Assembly (NCBI GenBank): GCA_965248915.1 | Contig: OZ252216.1 | Location: 2,852,001-2,916,000 of the forward strand | Direction of reading: 5' to 3' | Source: CBDFLA01 sp965248915 | GTDB lineage: Bacteria > Pseudomonadota > Alphaproteobacteria > M2410 | DNA length: 64,000 nucleotides | Shown: piece after piece, positions 45,051 to 53,893 of the stretch | How the letters are laid out: each line of letters begins with the position of its first letter | Position numbering within the stretch: the stretch's first letter is position 1 | Translations under genes and position numbers: made by a program | Notes under the pieces: model-generated | What the model was told of the DNA's origin: nothing | The model's input: the letters and a program-made list of their open reading frames with translations, nothing else | Databases searched by the model: none

Positions 45051-46193
45051 TTACACAAACGAGTGCGGATAGTCGGGCGCGCGCCCTTGAAATTCCAAGA
45101 TGGCGGGCTTCTGTATCACCCCTTCATCTGTGTTGATCGCCTGGCGGATGGATTCACATCCCTGCCACTCATCGCGGCCAGCAAGAACCGTTTCGACATG
45201 AGGCACTAGCGCTTCCGAAAGGCACCGCGAGGCACTCTCCCAAAGATAACAAGGGGTGTGATCGACCGCGTAGTACCCCACATCGCCGACCCAAAACATG
45301 GGATCATCAAAACCCGTCGGCTTGGCAAAATAAAACCCCATGCCTTCGTCGCAACTCACATCAATCACGAGCGCCCCCGCTTTCAGGCTGTCTCTTTCCT
45401 TTTCGGTAACGAAGAGAAGCGGGTTGTTGGGATCTTGAAAAATGCCATTGATCAAAATGTCCGTTTCGCTAATGAGATCGGACAACGGTCTCTCCGTGCC
45501 ATCGACTGCACATGCCACCAACCGCGGCTCACCGGCACGGCCGTCGCGCAAGCGCATATAGCTACACCCCAAAACCTCCTCACGGATCACATAGTCCGGT
45601 TGCTTCGTGCAAACCGTGATGTCTTGAAAACCGAGCGCCTGCAGTGCACTGATGGCCCCGAAGCTCACCGCACCGAACCCAAAAATGACAACCTTACGGT
45701 TGTTACCGTAGTGTCCATTGATGCCGCTCAAATGGGTTGCATGTAACACCGCGCAATATCCCGCCAGTTCATTGTTCTTGTAAAATGTGTGACGACGGGG
45801 CCGACCGCGTGGGCTCCAAACATACATGTCCTCAAAGGCAATGAGCGTGAGTTTCCGGTCGATAGCAGCTTGGGTAATGTCCCCTTGTTGGGCGCAATGG
45901 GGATAGCCCCACAAAATGCCCCCATCAGGCATTTCCTCAAGATCTTTGAGCATAGGCTTGGCAAGAATGGCCGCCCCAATGTCCGACAATATTTCCCGGC
46001 GCGACGTCACCCCGCCTGTCATCTCAGTGATCTGTGCATCAGACCATCCAAACCGCTGGCCGTAGCCTTCTTCAAAGACAAGATGGCGCCGAACGTCTTC
46101 AGACAGTCGCTCCAAATGATCCGGATGAAGCGGAACGCGCGTTTCATTTTTCTTTCGTGACGTTCCGATCACGCCAAATGTCAATTGGGTCAT
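45051..46193 (-). CDS. N5-(carboxyethyl)ornithine synthase / alanine dehydrogenase-like protein
   Basis: An NAD(P)-dependent enzyme of 380 residues from the alanine dehydrogenase/PNT group. The N-terminal half (FGVIGTSRKKNETRVPLHPDHL) is the AlaDh_PNT opening, with RVPL at the substrate site. KVVIFGFGAVSFGAISALQALG is a nucleotide-binding loop in which the usual GxGxxG is GFGAVS. The nearest described type is CEOS; exact substrate unsure. ATG at 46193 is preferred to 46220. Its last 87 bases are duplicated at 43952-44038 beyond the nuclease gene. Confidence 0.75.
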   Translation of the reverse strand: MTQLTFGVIGTSRKKNETRVPLHPDHLERLSEDVRRHLVFEEGYGQRFGWSDAQITEMTGGVTSRREILSDIGAAILAKPMLKDLEEMPDGGILWGYPHCAQQGDITQAAIDRKLTLIAFEDMYVWSPRGRPRRHTFYKNNELAGYCAVLHATHLSGINGHYGNNRKVVIFGFGAVSFGAISALQALGFQDITVCTKQPDYVIREEVLGCSYMRLRDGRAGEPRLVACAVDGTERPLSDLISETDILINGIFQDPNNPLLFVTEKERDSLKAGALVIDVSCDEGMGFYFAKPTGFDDPMFWVGDVGYYAVDHTPCYLWESASRCLSEALVPHVETVLAGRDEWQGCESIRQAINTDEGVIQKPAILEFQGRAPDYPHSFV

Positions 46194-46324
46194 GTCATTC
46201 CTTATGCAAACCAAATTCACGCCGAAATCAAACGGCGACTAGCATCTACGATTCTGAAGAGATCATGGCCTAACGCAGCAGTAGGCGCAATTGCTGCTTG
46301 TGGGGCCTATGCGCGCACCACGGT

Positions 46325-46711
46325 CTAGCTTAGCTCACGGCGTGCCGCTCGCGCATCACCAAAGCTATACCAGATGATCCAGAGCAACAGGACCTGAAGC
46401 AACAATCGGACATATAGGGCGATCAAAGGCACATCCGGAAAGAGCTCTGGGTTCATGGCCATGTGAATGTTGGCGGGCGTGACCGCAAGCGTGAGCGCGA
46501 TCAACCCATAGCCCGCCATCAAACGCGTGCGAGTGAGGAGGAGACCGAGCGCGCCTAAGATTTCAAAGGCACCACTGATCCACACAATTTCCAAGTGGTG
46601 CGGCAAATAGGGTGGCATGATCGCCACGAAAAATTCAGGATTGGTAAAATGGTTGATGCCGCCAAACAAGAAATAGGCAGCGACCAGTAAGATCGCGATG
46701 ATCCGGAGCAT
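46325..46711 (-). CDS. DoxX-family membrane protein
   Basis: A 128-residue inner-membrane protein with four hydrophobic segments. The first loop reads YFLFGGINHFTNPEFF, followed by IVWISGAFEILGALGLLL with the conserved Gly/Glu, and AGYGLIALTLAVTPANIHMA. These fit the DoxX/DUF4267-like group. Function unknown; some members affect redox or thiosulphate metabolism. A single gene, 33 bases upstream of the small hypothetical gene's stop. Confidence 0.85.
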   Translation of the reverse strand: MLRIIAILLVAAYFLFGGINHFTNPEFFVAIMPPYLPHHLEIVWISGAFEILGALGLLLTRTRLMAGYGLIALTLAVTPANIHMAMNPELFPDVPLIALYVRLLLQVLLLWIIWYSFGDARAARRELS

Positions 46712-46743
46712 TCTCCCCCCTTGGTATTGTTATGCGAGCGCCT

Positions 46744-46962
46744 TTAACTCACCGCTTCCAATTGGCGAGGCGTTGGCGTGGTTAGGACCTCACTCAACGC
46801 ATCAAGCGCATTATTGACACGTCGGCGCTCTTCCAAGAGATGATTGAACTGTTGATCACACCCCGCAATGGGCGTTGGGTAATTGGAAATCTCAACGTCC
46901 AACAACTTTGCGGCTTCATCTAATTTCGCCTTCGCAAGCATGACACTACTCTCATACCTCAT
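46744..46962 (-). CDS. small hypothetical helical protein
   Basis: A 72-residue protein of unknown family, starting MRYESSVMLAKAKLDEAAKL. It is charged and predicted to be helical (EERRRVNNALDALSEVLT), with one Cys near the centre. The frame is open to 47022, but the ATG at 46962 removes an Arg-rich unlikely leader. It lies between DoxX and the AdaA-type gene on the same strand. Evidence for being real is limited to frame and composition. Confidence 0.45.
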   Translation of the reverse strand: MRYESSVMLAKAKLDEAAKLLDVEISNYPTPIAGCDQQFNHLLEERRRVNNALDALSEVLTTPTPRQLEAVS

Positions 46963-47071
46963 CGCAAGATCCCTTCCGATTGAACCTTGGCCCAGTCTAT
47001 CACGGTTCACCACAGCTCGCAAAAGGCAAGCTGCAAGCGCTAAGGTTACGATGTTGCGAAGGTGCTAGAAT

Positions 47072-47665
47072 TCAAGAGGCGCGTGGGGAGTGCCGACTGG
47101 GTCGCTCACTGCGCCATTGCACAGGGCTCATGTCATATTGTTCTTTGAAACAATGGTTGAACCGGCGCACACTTCCAAAGCCTGCCTCCATCGCAACATC
47201 AATCATGGGCGATGAAGTGTCACTCAGCAAATGGCGCGCCTTGTGAAGACGTTTTGTTTGCGCCACTTGCTGCGGTGTGGCGCCCAAATGCTCTTCAAAC
47301 AAGCGACGCAAATGACGACCTGAGATGCCCAACCGGTCCGCAAGCTCATCAACCGTTCCTGAATTAAGAGCCCCTTGGTCAATGAGCTTCATGGCGCGAT
47401 TAACCGTCGCCTGGGTTCCAATCCAAGCCGGTGAATTGGGGATCGCATCCGGTCGGCATCTCTTGCAAGGTCGAAAGCCGACGAGTTCCGCCTCAGTGGC
47501 AGACCGATAAAATGAACAGTTCTCATACTTTGCTTTTCGCGCCGGGCAGATCGTGCGGCAATAGATACCTGTGGTGCGCACCCCGATGAACACGCGCCCA
47601 TCATAGGATTTGTCGCGGTTGAGCAACGCCTCGTAATAAATTCGGTGGTCATCCGTTTGCAGCAC
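47072..47665 (-). CDS. AdaA-type methylphosphotriester-DNA methyltransferase/AraC regulator
   Basis: A 197-residue alkylation-response regulator. The N-terminal Ada zinc domain contains GIYCRTICPARKAKYENC and GFRPCKRCRP, with the acceptor Cys and zinc ligands present. The C-terminal AraC helix-turn-helix pair follows: DELADRLGISGRHLRRLFEEHLGA and DVAMEAGFGSVRRFNHCFKEQYDMSPVQWR. The O6-methylguanine methyltransferase and AlkA domains of longer Ada proteins are absent, as in Bacillus AdaA. No partner repair gene is adjacent. Divergent from the MFS transporter gene by 158 bases. Confidence 0.93.
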   Translation of the reverse strand: MLQTDDHRIYYEALLNRDKSYDGRVFIGVRTTGIYCRTICPARKAKYENCSFYRSATEAELVGFRPCKRCRPDAIPNSPAWIGTQATVNRAMKLIDQGALNSGTVDELADRLGISGRHLRRLFEEHLGATPQQVAQTKRLHKARHLLSDTSSPMIDVAMEAGFGSVRRFNHCFKEQYDMSPVQWRSERPSRHSPRAS

Positions 47666-47823
47666 TTAGATTCTCCTGCGCTCACAATACCTCGGATCGA
47701 GAGCCGAATCACGCCACATTCGGACTCCTATGAAACCCGCCATTCGCGTCCGAAAACGGCCAGACAATCGTCGGTCACCAGGCTTAATGAGGGGCAACCA
47801 TTCCTCAACCCCCAACACGAACA

Positions 47824-49035
47824 ATGACCCAAGACACAGAGATAGCACTGAAATTCACAGCGGTCGTCGGATTTGCCCTGACCATGTTCAACATTGGTGC
47901 CTTCTTCCTGTCGCTCTCGCCAGCTCTCCACAGCATAGCCGCAGACTTGAAACCGCCTTCTAACCAGATCGGACTTCCGGGCGCCATCTACGGGGCCTGC
48001 TTGGGGGCAATGGCTCTTGTGGCCTCAGTGATCCTCGATCATTTCGACCGGCGAGTGTTCTTTTTTGCCGGATTGACCCTCCACGCGATTGGCATACTGA
48101 CAATTGTTACAGCACAGGGTTGGCTTCTCTTCACTCTTGGATGGGCCTTTTGCGGGTCCGGCGCAGGCCTCCTTCAGCCATGTGCCTATGCCATGATCTC
48201 TGACGCCTCGACAGACGAAACCCGAGCGAAAACACTGGGCCGTGTCAATATCGGATGGGCCGGCGCAACCCTCATCGGCGTTCCAGCAAGCGCAACACTT
48301 TTGGACATCTTAACTTGGCGCTACGCTCTCGCGTTTTATCTGATCCTGTGGACCATCGTTATCCTCTCAATCGCGCCGTCCTTTCTCCAGCAAGCTCAAC
48401 ACGTGGCATCAACCGCAACGCACACAGGCATCTGGTCTCGTGATCGACTGAAGAGAGTGATCGCTTTGAGATTGCACTGGCTGTTCCTATCCACAGTGTT
48501 CATCTTCATTGGGTTCTACGGTGTATACTCATTTCTTGGGATCGCAATAACAGACCAATTGGGACTGGAGCCAAGCGGCGTCGGTCTCTTTGTTGCCATA
48601 TACGGCGCAGGGTTTCTCTTAGGCACACTCAAGTCAGGTACCATTGATCAAATCGGGCACCTTCGAGCCTTAGTAATGGCAACCGCTGGATTGTCCCTCA
48701 TTCTCTTGAGCGTACCTTTTGCAACCGCAAGCGTGTTTGCATTGGCAGGGGTGATGGTGTTGTGGGGGATCTTTCAAGTCGGTGCCTTCACAGCCCTAAC
48801 CGCGGTTGCAGGAGGGGTCGCCGCGGAGGTCAGAGGCCTCGCCCTCGCTCTCAATGCAGCCGCCGTGATGATCGGTGCCTCACTTGGGTCAGGGCTCATG
48901 GGTTTCATGATGTCCCAATGGAACTACAAGATGGTTGGTCTGGCCTGCGGTCTCTCCACATTTATTGCAATGGGCATCGTCGCCCTGCTAGTACGCCCTC
49001 AGCAACAAGCGATGAACGCCGCCGCAAAGAGCTGA
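47824..49035 (+). CDS. MFS transporter
   Basis: A 403-residue inner-membrane carrier with twelve helices. The first loop region ALVASVILDHFDRRVFFFAGLTLHAIG corresponds to motif A (G-x-x-x-D-x-x-x-R-R). The later MISDASTDETRAKTLGRVNIGWAGATLIG is a common transporter segment at the middle of the N-half. It is of the drug/sugar-efflux (arabinose-efflux permease) type. Substrate unknown. It stands alone and faces away from the AdaA-type gene. Confidence 0.88.
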   Translation: MTQDTEIALKFTAVVGFALTMFNIGAFFLSLSPALHSIAADLKPPSNQIGLPGAIYGACLGAMALVASVILDHFDRRVFFFAGLTLHAIGILTIVTAQGWLLFTLGWAFCGSGAGLLQPCAYAMISDASTDETRAKTLGRVNIGWAGATLIGVPASATLLDILTWRYALAFYLILWTIVILSIAPSFLQQAQHVASTATHTGIWSRDRLKRVIALRLHWLFLSTVFIFIGFYGVYSFLGIAITDQLGLEPSGVGLFVAIYGAGFLLGTLKSGTIDQIGHLRALVMATAGLSLILLSVPFATASVFALAGVMVLWGIFQVGAFTALTAVAGGVAAEVRGLALALNAAAVMIGASLGSGLMGFMMSQWNYKMVGLACGLSTFIAMGIVALLVRPQQQAMNAAAKS

Positions 49036-49144
49036 ACGAGAACCTGAAGATCTCAAATTCTCTTGCTCTGATTCTCCAAATTCCGCATAAGTTTGATTGT
49101 CATTGCACTTAGCTTCATGTCGCGACAGCAGGGGTTATCAAAGT

Positions 49145-50971
49145 ATGGATGCGCTTTTGGGTCTTCTGCCATCAGCCATGATCACACTTCCGATTGGTGT
49201 CATGTTAGTGAGCTTAAGTGTTGCGGCCTATGCCTGGTCGATCAGACAACACCTTGCCTGGCAGAACGTTAAGTTCGGACACAACCAAACCGAAATTGAC
49301 TGGCAGTCTTTTGCAATCCTTGTCCTCATTATTGCGGTGGGATTAGCGGCCCGACTCTGGGGACTTGGCGAGAAGTCACTGACCCATCCCGAAGCCTACA
49401 TTCCAGGTATTGTTTTGCCACCGGGTATCTCCGAGCCTCCGCCACGTTACGGGTTCTACGAGACCTTCTGGTGGCATTTCCACGGTGAACCACACCCCAT
49501 GGGATTCTACATGGCCATGTGGGCTTGGGTGAAAGCCTTCGGAACCAGTCTAGAATCCCTTCGCCTACCCATCGTCTTGGTCGGAACCGTCTCTATCTAC
49601 TTCATCTACCGGCTCGCCGCAGATCTTTACGATCGATCTGTTGGCTACCTAGCTGCTGCACTCTTAGCCCTTCATGGCTTGCACATGTATTGGAGTCAGA
49701 TTTCAAGAATGTATGTGCCAGGAACAGCATTGGGTTTGCTTGCAACGATCTTGCTCTGGCGTATCGCAACAAGACCCGGTCCAAACCTGCGACTTGAAGG
49801 CCTCTATCTCGGCGTTCTTGTTGTCGGAACTTCTGTGCAACTCTTTTTCTGGCTTCTGATGGGACTTCACATCGTCTGGCTGGTTCTCAATCATCGTGCG
49901 GCCGAGGGTGTTGTCCCGCGATTAGCGGTCATCTTGTGCGCCGCCATCGCTCTATCGTCGCCGAATATGATCCAAGCACTCTACACCGCCTATGACGCGG
50001 TCCTCCCCGGGCCAAGCGCGGGCTTTTTGCTTGAGTTCTATAGTTTTGGGTTTGCTTTTGAGACAGATCAATTCTCGCGGCCCACGCGCGGATTGCCACT
50101 TGCTCTTTCCGCCATCTTGTCCGTCATCTGCATTGGCCTTGCACTTCGCGGCCTTACCTTGCCTCAAAACAACGCTGCATATATAGGGTCCGCTGCAATC
50201 GCGAAATCCTTCAAACCTCTCTATGTTCTGGCCTTTGGTATGTTCTTTGTCTGTCTCGGTCTAACCGCTCTGGCTTGGCGGGAAACTGAAAAGTTGATGA
50301 TTGTAAGTCTTCTCCCTCTTCTTGCCCTCAGCATATTGCCCTTTGCCCGATACTTTACCCCGCGGCTAAGATCTCACGGATTGGACACCGCAAAACAAAG
50401 GCCTTGGATTGCAGCGCTACTCTCCCCCATCGGATTACTTGCCATCATCTCTGTGCCAACCATCTTCCTAGGATCATTCTATCAAACGGTCCTGGCCCCA
50501 CGGGCCTTCATGATCTTCGTGCCCTATCTGCTCATCCTTATTGCCGCTGGTGTCGCGACAATCCGTTCTCGTCGATATGTTTACGCACCCGCAATTGCCG
50601 CGCTCCTTGTCATATTCGCATTGAGCACAGCACATTTCAAAACGACACCGAACAGCCCGCGGGACTACAAAGGTTTGGCGGAAAGGCTCGTGCCTGAAAT
50701 CGAACCGAACGATCAGGTCTTCGTGCTCCATCGCAATTGGTGGCAAACACCCATATTCTACTTCCTCAATCACGAGCAACTCGTTGCCGAAAATTTCGAT
50801 GAGGCTGTCGCCGCAAAACCCGACGCCCGTATTTGGTTCATTGTCATCGAAGAACTAAATCCAGAACTCGAAATGGTAAAGGCCGTGCAAGCCACTCATC
50901 GACAGACCCATGACATCAATGTTCTAGGTCACCGAGCCATCCTCTTTGAGCCCTGGCAAACCATGCAGTAA
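49145..50971 (+). CDS. GT39-like membrane glycosyltransferase
   Basis: A polytopic protein of 608 residues with about twelve hydrophobic segments, and a periplasmic C-terminal part ending LGHRAILFEPWQTMQ. After the first helices comes AARLWGLGEKSLTHPEAYIPG, the position of the catalytic D-E motif of GT39/ArnT-type enzymes. Here it reads HPEA, so the Asp is replaced by Pro while the Glu remains. HPMGFYMAMWAW and RLPIVLVGTVSIYFIYRLAADLYD match the next conserved block. It would transfer sugar from a polyprenyl-phosphate carrier to an envelope acceptor. The GT2 and GtrA genes downstream support a glycan role. Confidence 0.78.
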   Translation: MDALLGLLPSAMITLPIGVMLVSLSVAAYAWSIRQHLAWQNVKFGHNQTEIDWQSFAILVLIIAVGLAARLWGLGEKSLTHPEAYIPGIVLPPGISEPPPRYGFYETFWWHFHGEPHPMGFYMAMWAWVKAFGTSLESLRLPIVLVGTVSIYFIYRLAADLYDRSVGYLAAALLALHGLHMYWSQISRMYVPGTALGLLATILLWRIATRPGPNLRLEGLYLGVLVVGTSVQLFFWLLMGLHIVWLVLNHRAAEGVVPRLAVILCAAIALSSPNMIQALYTAYDAVLPGPSAGFLLEFYSFGFAFETDQFSRPTRGLPLALSAILSVICIGLALRGLTLPQNNAAYIGSAAIAKSFKPLYVLAFGMFFVCLGLTALAWRETEKLMIVSLLPLLALSILPFARYFTPRLRSHGLDTAKQRPWIAALLSPIGLLAIISVPTIFLGSFYQTVLAPRAFMIFVPYLLILIAAGVATIRSRRYVYAPAIAALLVIFALSTAHFKTTPNSPRDYKGLAERLVPEIEPNDQVFVLHRNWWQTPIFYFLNHEQLVAENFDEAVAAKPDARIWFIVIEELNPELEMVKAVQATHRQTHDINVLGHRAILFEPWQTMQ

Positions 50972-51003
50972 CACTCTTTCACGTGGCGTCGGCAGGATAG
51001 TGA

Positions 51004-51981
51004 CTATTTGGGGGGAGGTTCAGTGGCTTTGCCATTGGAGACCACAGACTCTATGACAAAGAGGGGGCGTCCTTTCGATTGCATGAAGATGCGCCCCACA
51101 TATTGCCCAATAATGCCGAGGGCAATCAGCTGCAAGCCACCCAAAAGTAAGAGAACAACCATCACACTTGCCCAACCAGCCACCGTCTCCCCTTGAAAAT
51201 AGGTAACCAACGTCCGGATCAACATGAGGAGAGCGAAAAACGAAAACGCATACCCAATGTAGGAAACCACGCGCAACGGTACGGTTGAAAAGCTGGTGAT
51301 CGCATCGGTCGCAAAATAAAGCATTTTTCGAAATGGGTATTTTGTCGTGCCGGCAAATCGCTTTTCCCGGCGATAGTGTAAGGGAACCTGATTGAACCCG
51401 ACCCAACTCACCATGCCGCGAATAAACCGGTCGCGTTCTTCCATGTTGTTCAAAACATCAAGCACGCGTCGGTCAATCAACCTAAAATCACCGGTGTCCC
51501 GCGGAATGCTGATTGACGTCAATTTGTCGAGCACCCAGTAAAATGACTTCGCCGACACTTTCTTAAGAGCCGTTTCCCCTTTGCGGCTCAATCTCTGGCC
51601 ATAAACAACATCCGCCCCCTCATCCATGAGAGCCATCATGTCCGACAACAGTTCAGGTGGATCTTGCAGGTCGGCATCGAGAATGAAAACACGTTCCCCA
51701 CGGCAAACACTCAGTCCAGCTGTCAATGCCAATTGGTGACCATGGTTGCGAGCAAGCAGGACCCCCACCACTCGGGTGTCATTGTTCGAAAGGTTTTGGA
51801 TAAGATCGCGAGTTTGATCGGAAGAGCCATCGTCCACTAGAATAAACTCGAAATCACTGCCAACCACAGTTTCGGTCGCCTCCACCACCCTCGTATAGAG
51901 TTCAGACAGGGATTCTTCTTCGTTGTAGCAAGGCACTACAACAGAGAGCGGAAGATCAGAACTGTTTTCCATCAATGTCAT
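51004..51981 (-). CDS. family 2 glycosyltransferase (polyprenyl-phosphate sugar type)
   Basis: A 325-residue GT2 enzyme. The nucleotide-sugar site is VVVPCYNEEESL and FILVDDGSSDQTRDLI, the D-x-D is FILDADLQDPPEL, and RDTGDFRLIDRRVLD follows. Two C-terminal helices (VSYIGYAFSFFALLMLI and VVLLLLGGLQLIALGIIGQYVGR) are typical of GtrB/ArnC-like enzymes that load a sugar onto polyprenyl phosphate. Start ATG 51981 or ATG 51972. It probably supplies donor for the GT39-like protein; the GtrA gene follows on the upstream side with 171 bases between. Confidence 0.92.
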   Translation of the reverse strand: MTLMENSSDLPLSVVVPCYNEEESLSELYTRVVEATETVVGSDFEFILVDDGSSDQTRDLIQNLSNNDTRVVGVLLARNHGHQLALTAGLSVCRGERVFILDADLQDPPELLSDMMALMDEGADVVYGQRLSRKGETALKKVSAKSFYWVLDKLTSISIPRDTGDFRLIDRRVLDVLNNMEERDRFIRGMVSWVGFNQVPLHYRREKRFAGTTKYPFRKMLYFATDAITSFSTVPLRVVSYIGYAFSFFALLMLIRTLVTYFQGETVAGWASVMVVLLLLGGLQLIALGIIGQYVGRIFMQSKGRPLFVIESVVSNGKATEPPPK

Positions 51982-52152
51982 CGATCGATCACCAAAAGGT
52001 TCAGCATGTCTCGCATTTCACCCAGATCCGGTAGCAAAGTCCAGATTTCCAAGACCCAATCCACGGCCGCCAATATTACGGAAAGGAGCGCTGAAGAATG
52101 TCCGGTCGAATATCGTTTCAGTTCGTTAAGAAACCTGTAGCAGAGGGTAGGA

Positions 52153-52569
52153 TCACTCCGCTCGAAATGCCCAAAACTTGCTAAGCGCGAATGTGGAAAG
52201 AGGCGTCAGGAAAACAATGAAGATCAGCGAATAGCGATAAGATATCTGCCAGACGTCTGTGACAAAATAGACGGCCAGCGAATTGAGGCCCAACCCAAAG
52301 GCGGCCACCACAAAAAAACGGGTCTGTGCAGCAAAGACCGACCGCGCATTTTCGCCGTTTCTCTGCTCGCTAAATGTCCACAAATAGTGGCCTGTAAAGG
52401 ACACACAAAACCCAACCAAATAGCCAATGAGATTTGAGGCAAGTGGTGAACTCCACCCCAGTTCAACAAGTCCAGTAAAGAGAACCGCATGAACCGCGGT
52501 CGATGTCAGGCCAACGATCGCGAACTTCGAAATCTGTTTTGTAAGCGCAAATTTCCGGTCTTTGCTCAT
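52153..52569 (-). CDS. GtrA-family membrane protein (polyprenyl-sugar flippase type)
   Basis: A 138-residue protein with four helices. The opening FAIVGLTSTAVHAVLFTGLVELG and the middle ASNLIGYLVGFCVSFTGHYLWTF are the GtrA signature, and the ending ALSKFWAFRAE is standard. Members are thought to move polyprenyl-linked sugars across the membrane. Together with the neighbouring GT2 (GtrB-like) and the GT39-like enzyme it makes a three-part glycan-decoration set. The 171 bases between it and GT2 hold nothing recognisable. Confidence 0.92.
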   Translation of the reverse strand: MSKDRKFALTKQISKFAIVGLTSTAVHAVLFTGLVELGWSSPLASNLIGYLVGFCVSFTGHYLWTFSEQRNGENARSVFAAQTRFFVVAAFGLGLNSLAVYFVTDVWQISYRYSLIFIVFLTPLSTFALSKFWAFRAE

Positions 52570-52577
52570 CGCCTCCC

Positions 52578-53441
52578 CTACATTCCCGCCAGCGGTTCAA
52601 TGAGACAGAGCACCCGAACCAGCGTCCCAGTTTTGCGCAAGCGCTTGCCGGTCGACCTGAGATTGCGTCGCTCAAATGCGTCCTCATCGAAGAGAACCGT
52701 TCCTTCGTCGGCCGCGTTGCGTTGTGCGAGTCGCAAAGCGCCAAAGAGTGACGAAGGATCAGCGGTAAACACGCGCCCCCGGCGAATACTTGACGCCACC
52801 GTCAAACCAACGACATCGCCATGCTCGCTCATCACCATTCCTCCTGACAACCCACCCAAGGTTCCTTTGAATTCAGGGAGGCGGACATTTTCCGCCCAGG
52901 CGATCACCGGTTCCCGAATACGGTATCGCCCATGGGTTAACATCTTCCGTCGACCAATGAGGGTTGTGTGCACTTGCCGTGCGTATCCTTGTGGATACCC
53001 AAAATGGGCCCCGGGCTCACCAAAAGTAAGAGGCTCAGATGACATGTTTAATGGCGGCGCTCTCAACGCCGCCCGCAATACCGCAACATCCGCGGACGGA
53101 TGAACCGTGACATGGCGAACAAAGACGGGGGCATCGCCGTCTTTGACCAAGGCAATCACTGCGCAGCTGTCAACCACATGGCGTGCGGTCAACCAAACCC
53201 CGCTTTCATGGACGGAGAAGCCGCTCCCAAGTCCAGGCTCAACCTGACCCTCAATTGTGATCGATATGGAAGGATCATCAAAGTTCGGCACCGGCAAAGT
53301 GCGTCCAACTTCACCATCAGGTATCGCCGGTGGCACGCGAGGCGTGCGTGGGGACTGATCTTCCAGGAACAAAACAGCGTAGAAAAACACAAATGCAAAG
53401 ATCCAAGCGACCATGCGACGGATGAATCTGACAGAAAGCAT
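52578..53441 (-). CDS. trypsin-like serine protease, membrane-anchored
   Basis: A 287-residue protein with one N-terminal helix (MVAWIFAFVFFYAVLFL) and a chymotrypsin-fold domain. The triad is His in WLTARHVVDSC, Asp in HPSADVAVLRA and Ser in GTLGGLSGGMV, in which the usual GNSGGP is GLSGGM. No PDZ domain follows, so it is not a DegP/HtrA in full. It is placed on the outer side of the membrane. Nine bases upstream of the GtrA gene, so probably co-transcribed with DUF350, GtrA and GT2. Confidence 0.85.
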   Translation of the reverse strand: MLSVRFIRRMVAWIFAFVFFYAVLFLEDQSPRTPRVPPAIPDGEVGRTLPVPNFDDPSISITIEGQVEPGLGSGFSVHESGVWLTARHVVDSCAVIALVKDGDAPVFVRHVTVHPSADVAVLRAALRAPPLNMSSEPLTFGEPGAHFGYPQGYARQVHTTLIGRRKMLTHGRYRIREPVIAWAENVRLPEFKGTLGGLSGGMVMSEHGDVVGLTVASSIRRGRVFTADPSSLFGALRLAQRNAADEGTVLFDEDAFERRNLRSTGKRLRKTGTLVRVLCLIEPLAGM

Positions 53442-53447
53442 GTGTCT

Positions 53448-53861
53448 CTATCCAGATATCGCGGCTGCGTTCACAAAAGCCGTTGCGAGCTTTATAGACA
53501 CCAAAAAGATTGCCGAACTCATTTGACCCTCAGCAATACGCTTTGACAAATCTCGCAACACGAAATCGGCAATGAAAAACGCCGCTAATTGAAATCCGAG
53601 CGTAACTACACCCCACACGACAATGTCTGACGCACTCACCGCAAATGCGAGGCAAAAGGACAAGGGCATCGCCAACCCAACCACCGCGCCTCCAAGGGAA
53701 ACGGCCGCCGCATTATTACCCTCACGTACCAACGCCAACTCCTTGTGCGGCGTAATGGCAACGTAAATCACAAGCCCCATCCCTAAAATCACAAAGGTAA
53801 GGATGGAATGAAGCAAAAGATGGGGAAGCCCAGCCAATAAACTATCGATGATTGCCATCAT
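53448..53861 (-). CDS. DUF350 membrane protein
   Basis: A 137-residue protein with four hydrophobic segments. It has the duplicated pattern of the DUF350 family, including LALVREGNNAAAVSLGGAVVGLAMPL in the first repeat with its characteristic Asn-Ala-Ala. Function unknown. It is 6 bases upstream of the protease gene, likely in one operon. Confidence 0.88.
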   Translation of the reverse strand: MMAIIDSLLAGLPHLLLHSILTFVILGMGLVIYVAITPHKELALVREGNNAAAVSLGGAVVGLAMPLSFCLAFAVSASDIVVWGVVTLGFQLAAFFIADFVLRDLSKRIAEGQMSSAIFLVSIKLATAFVNAAAISG

Positions 53862-53893
53862 GATTGCGTCCTAGTCTCTTCTTTGTACGAATC

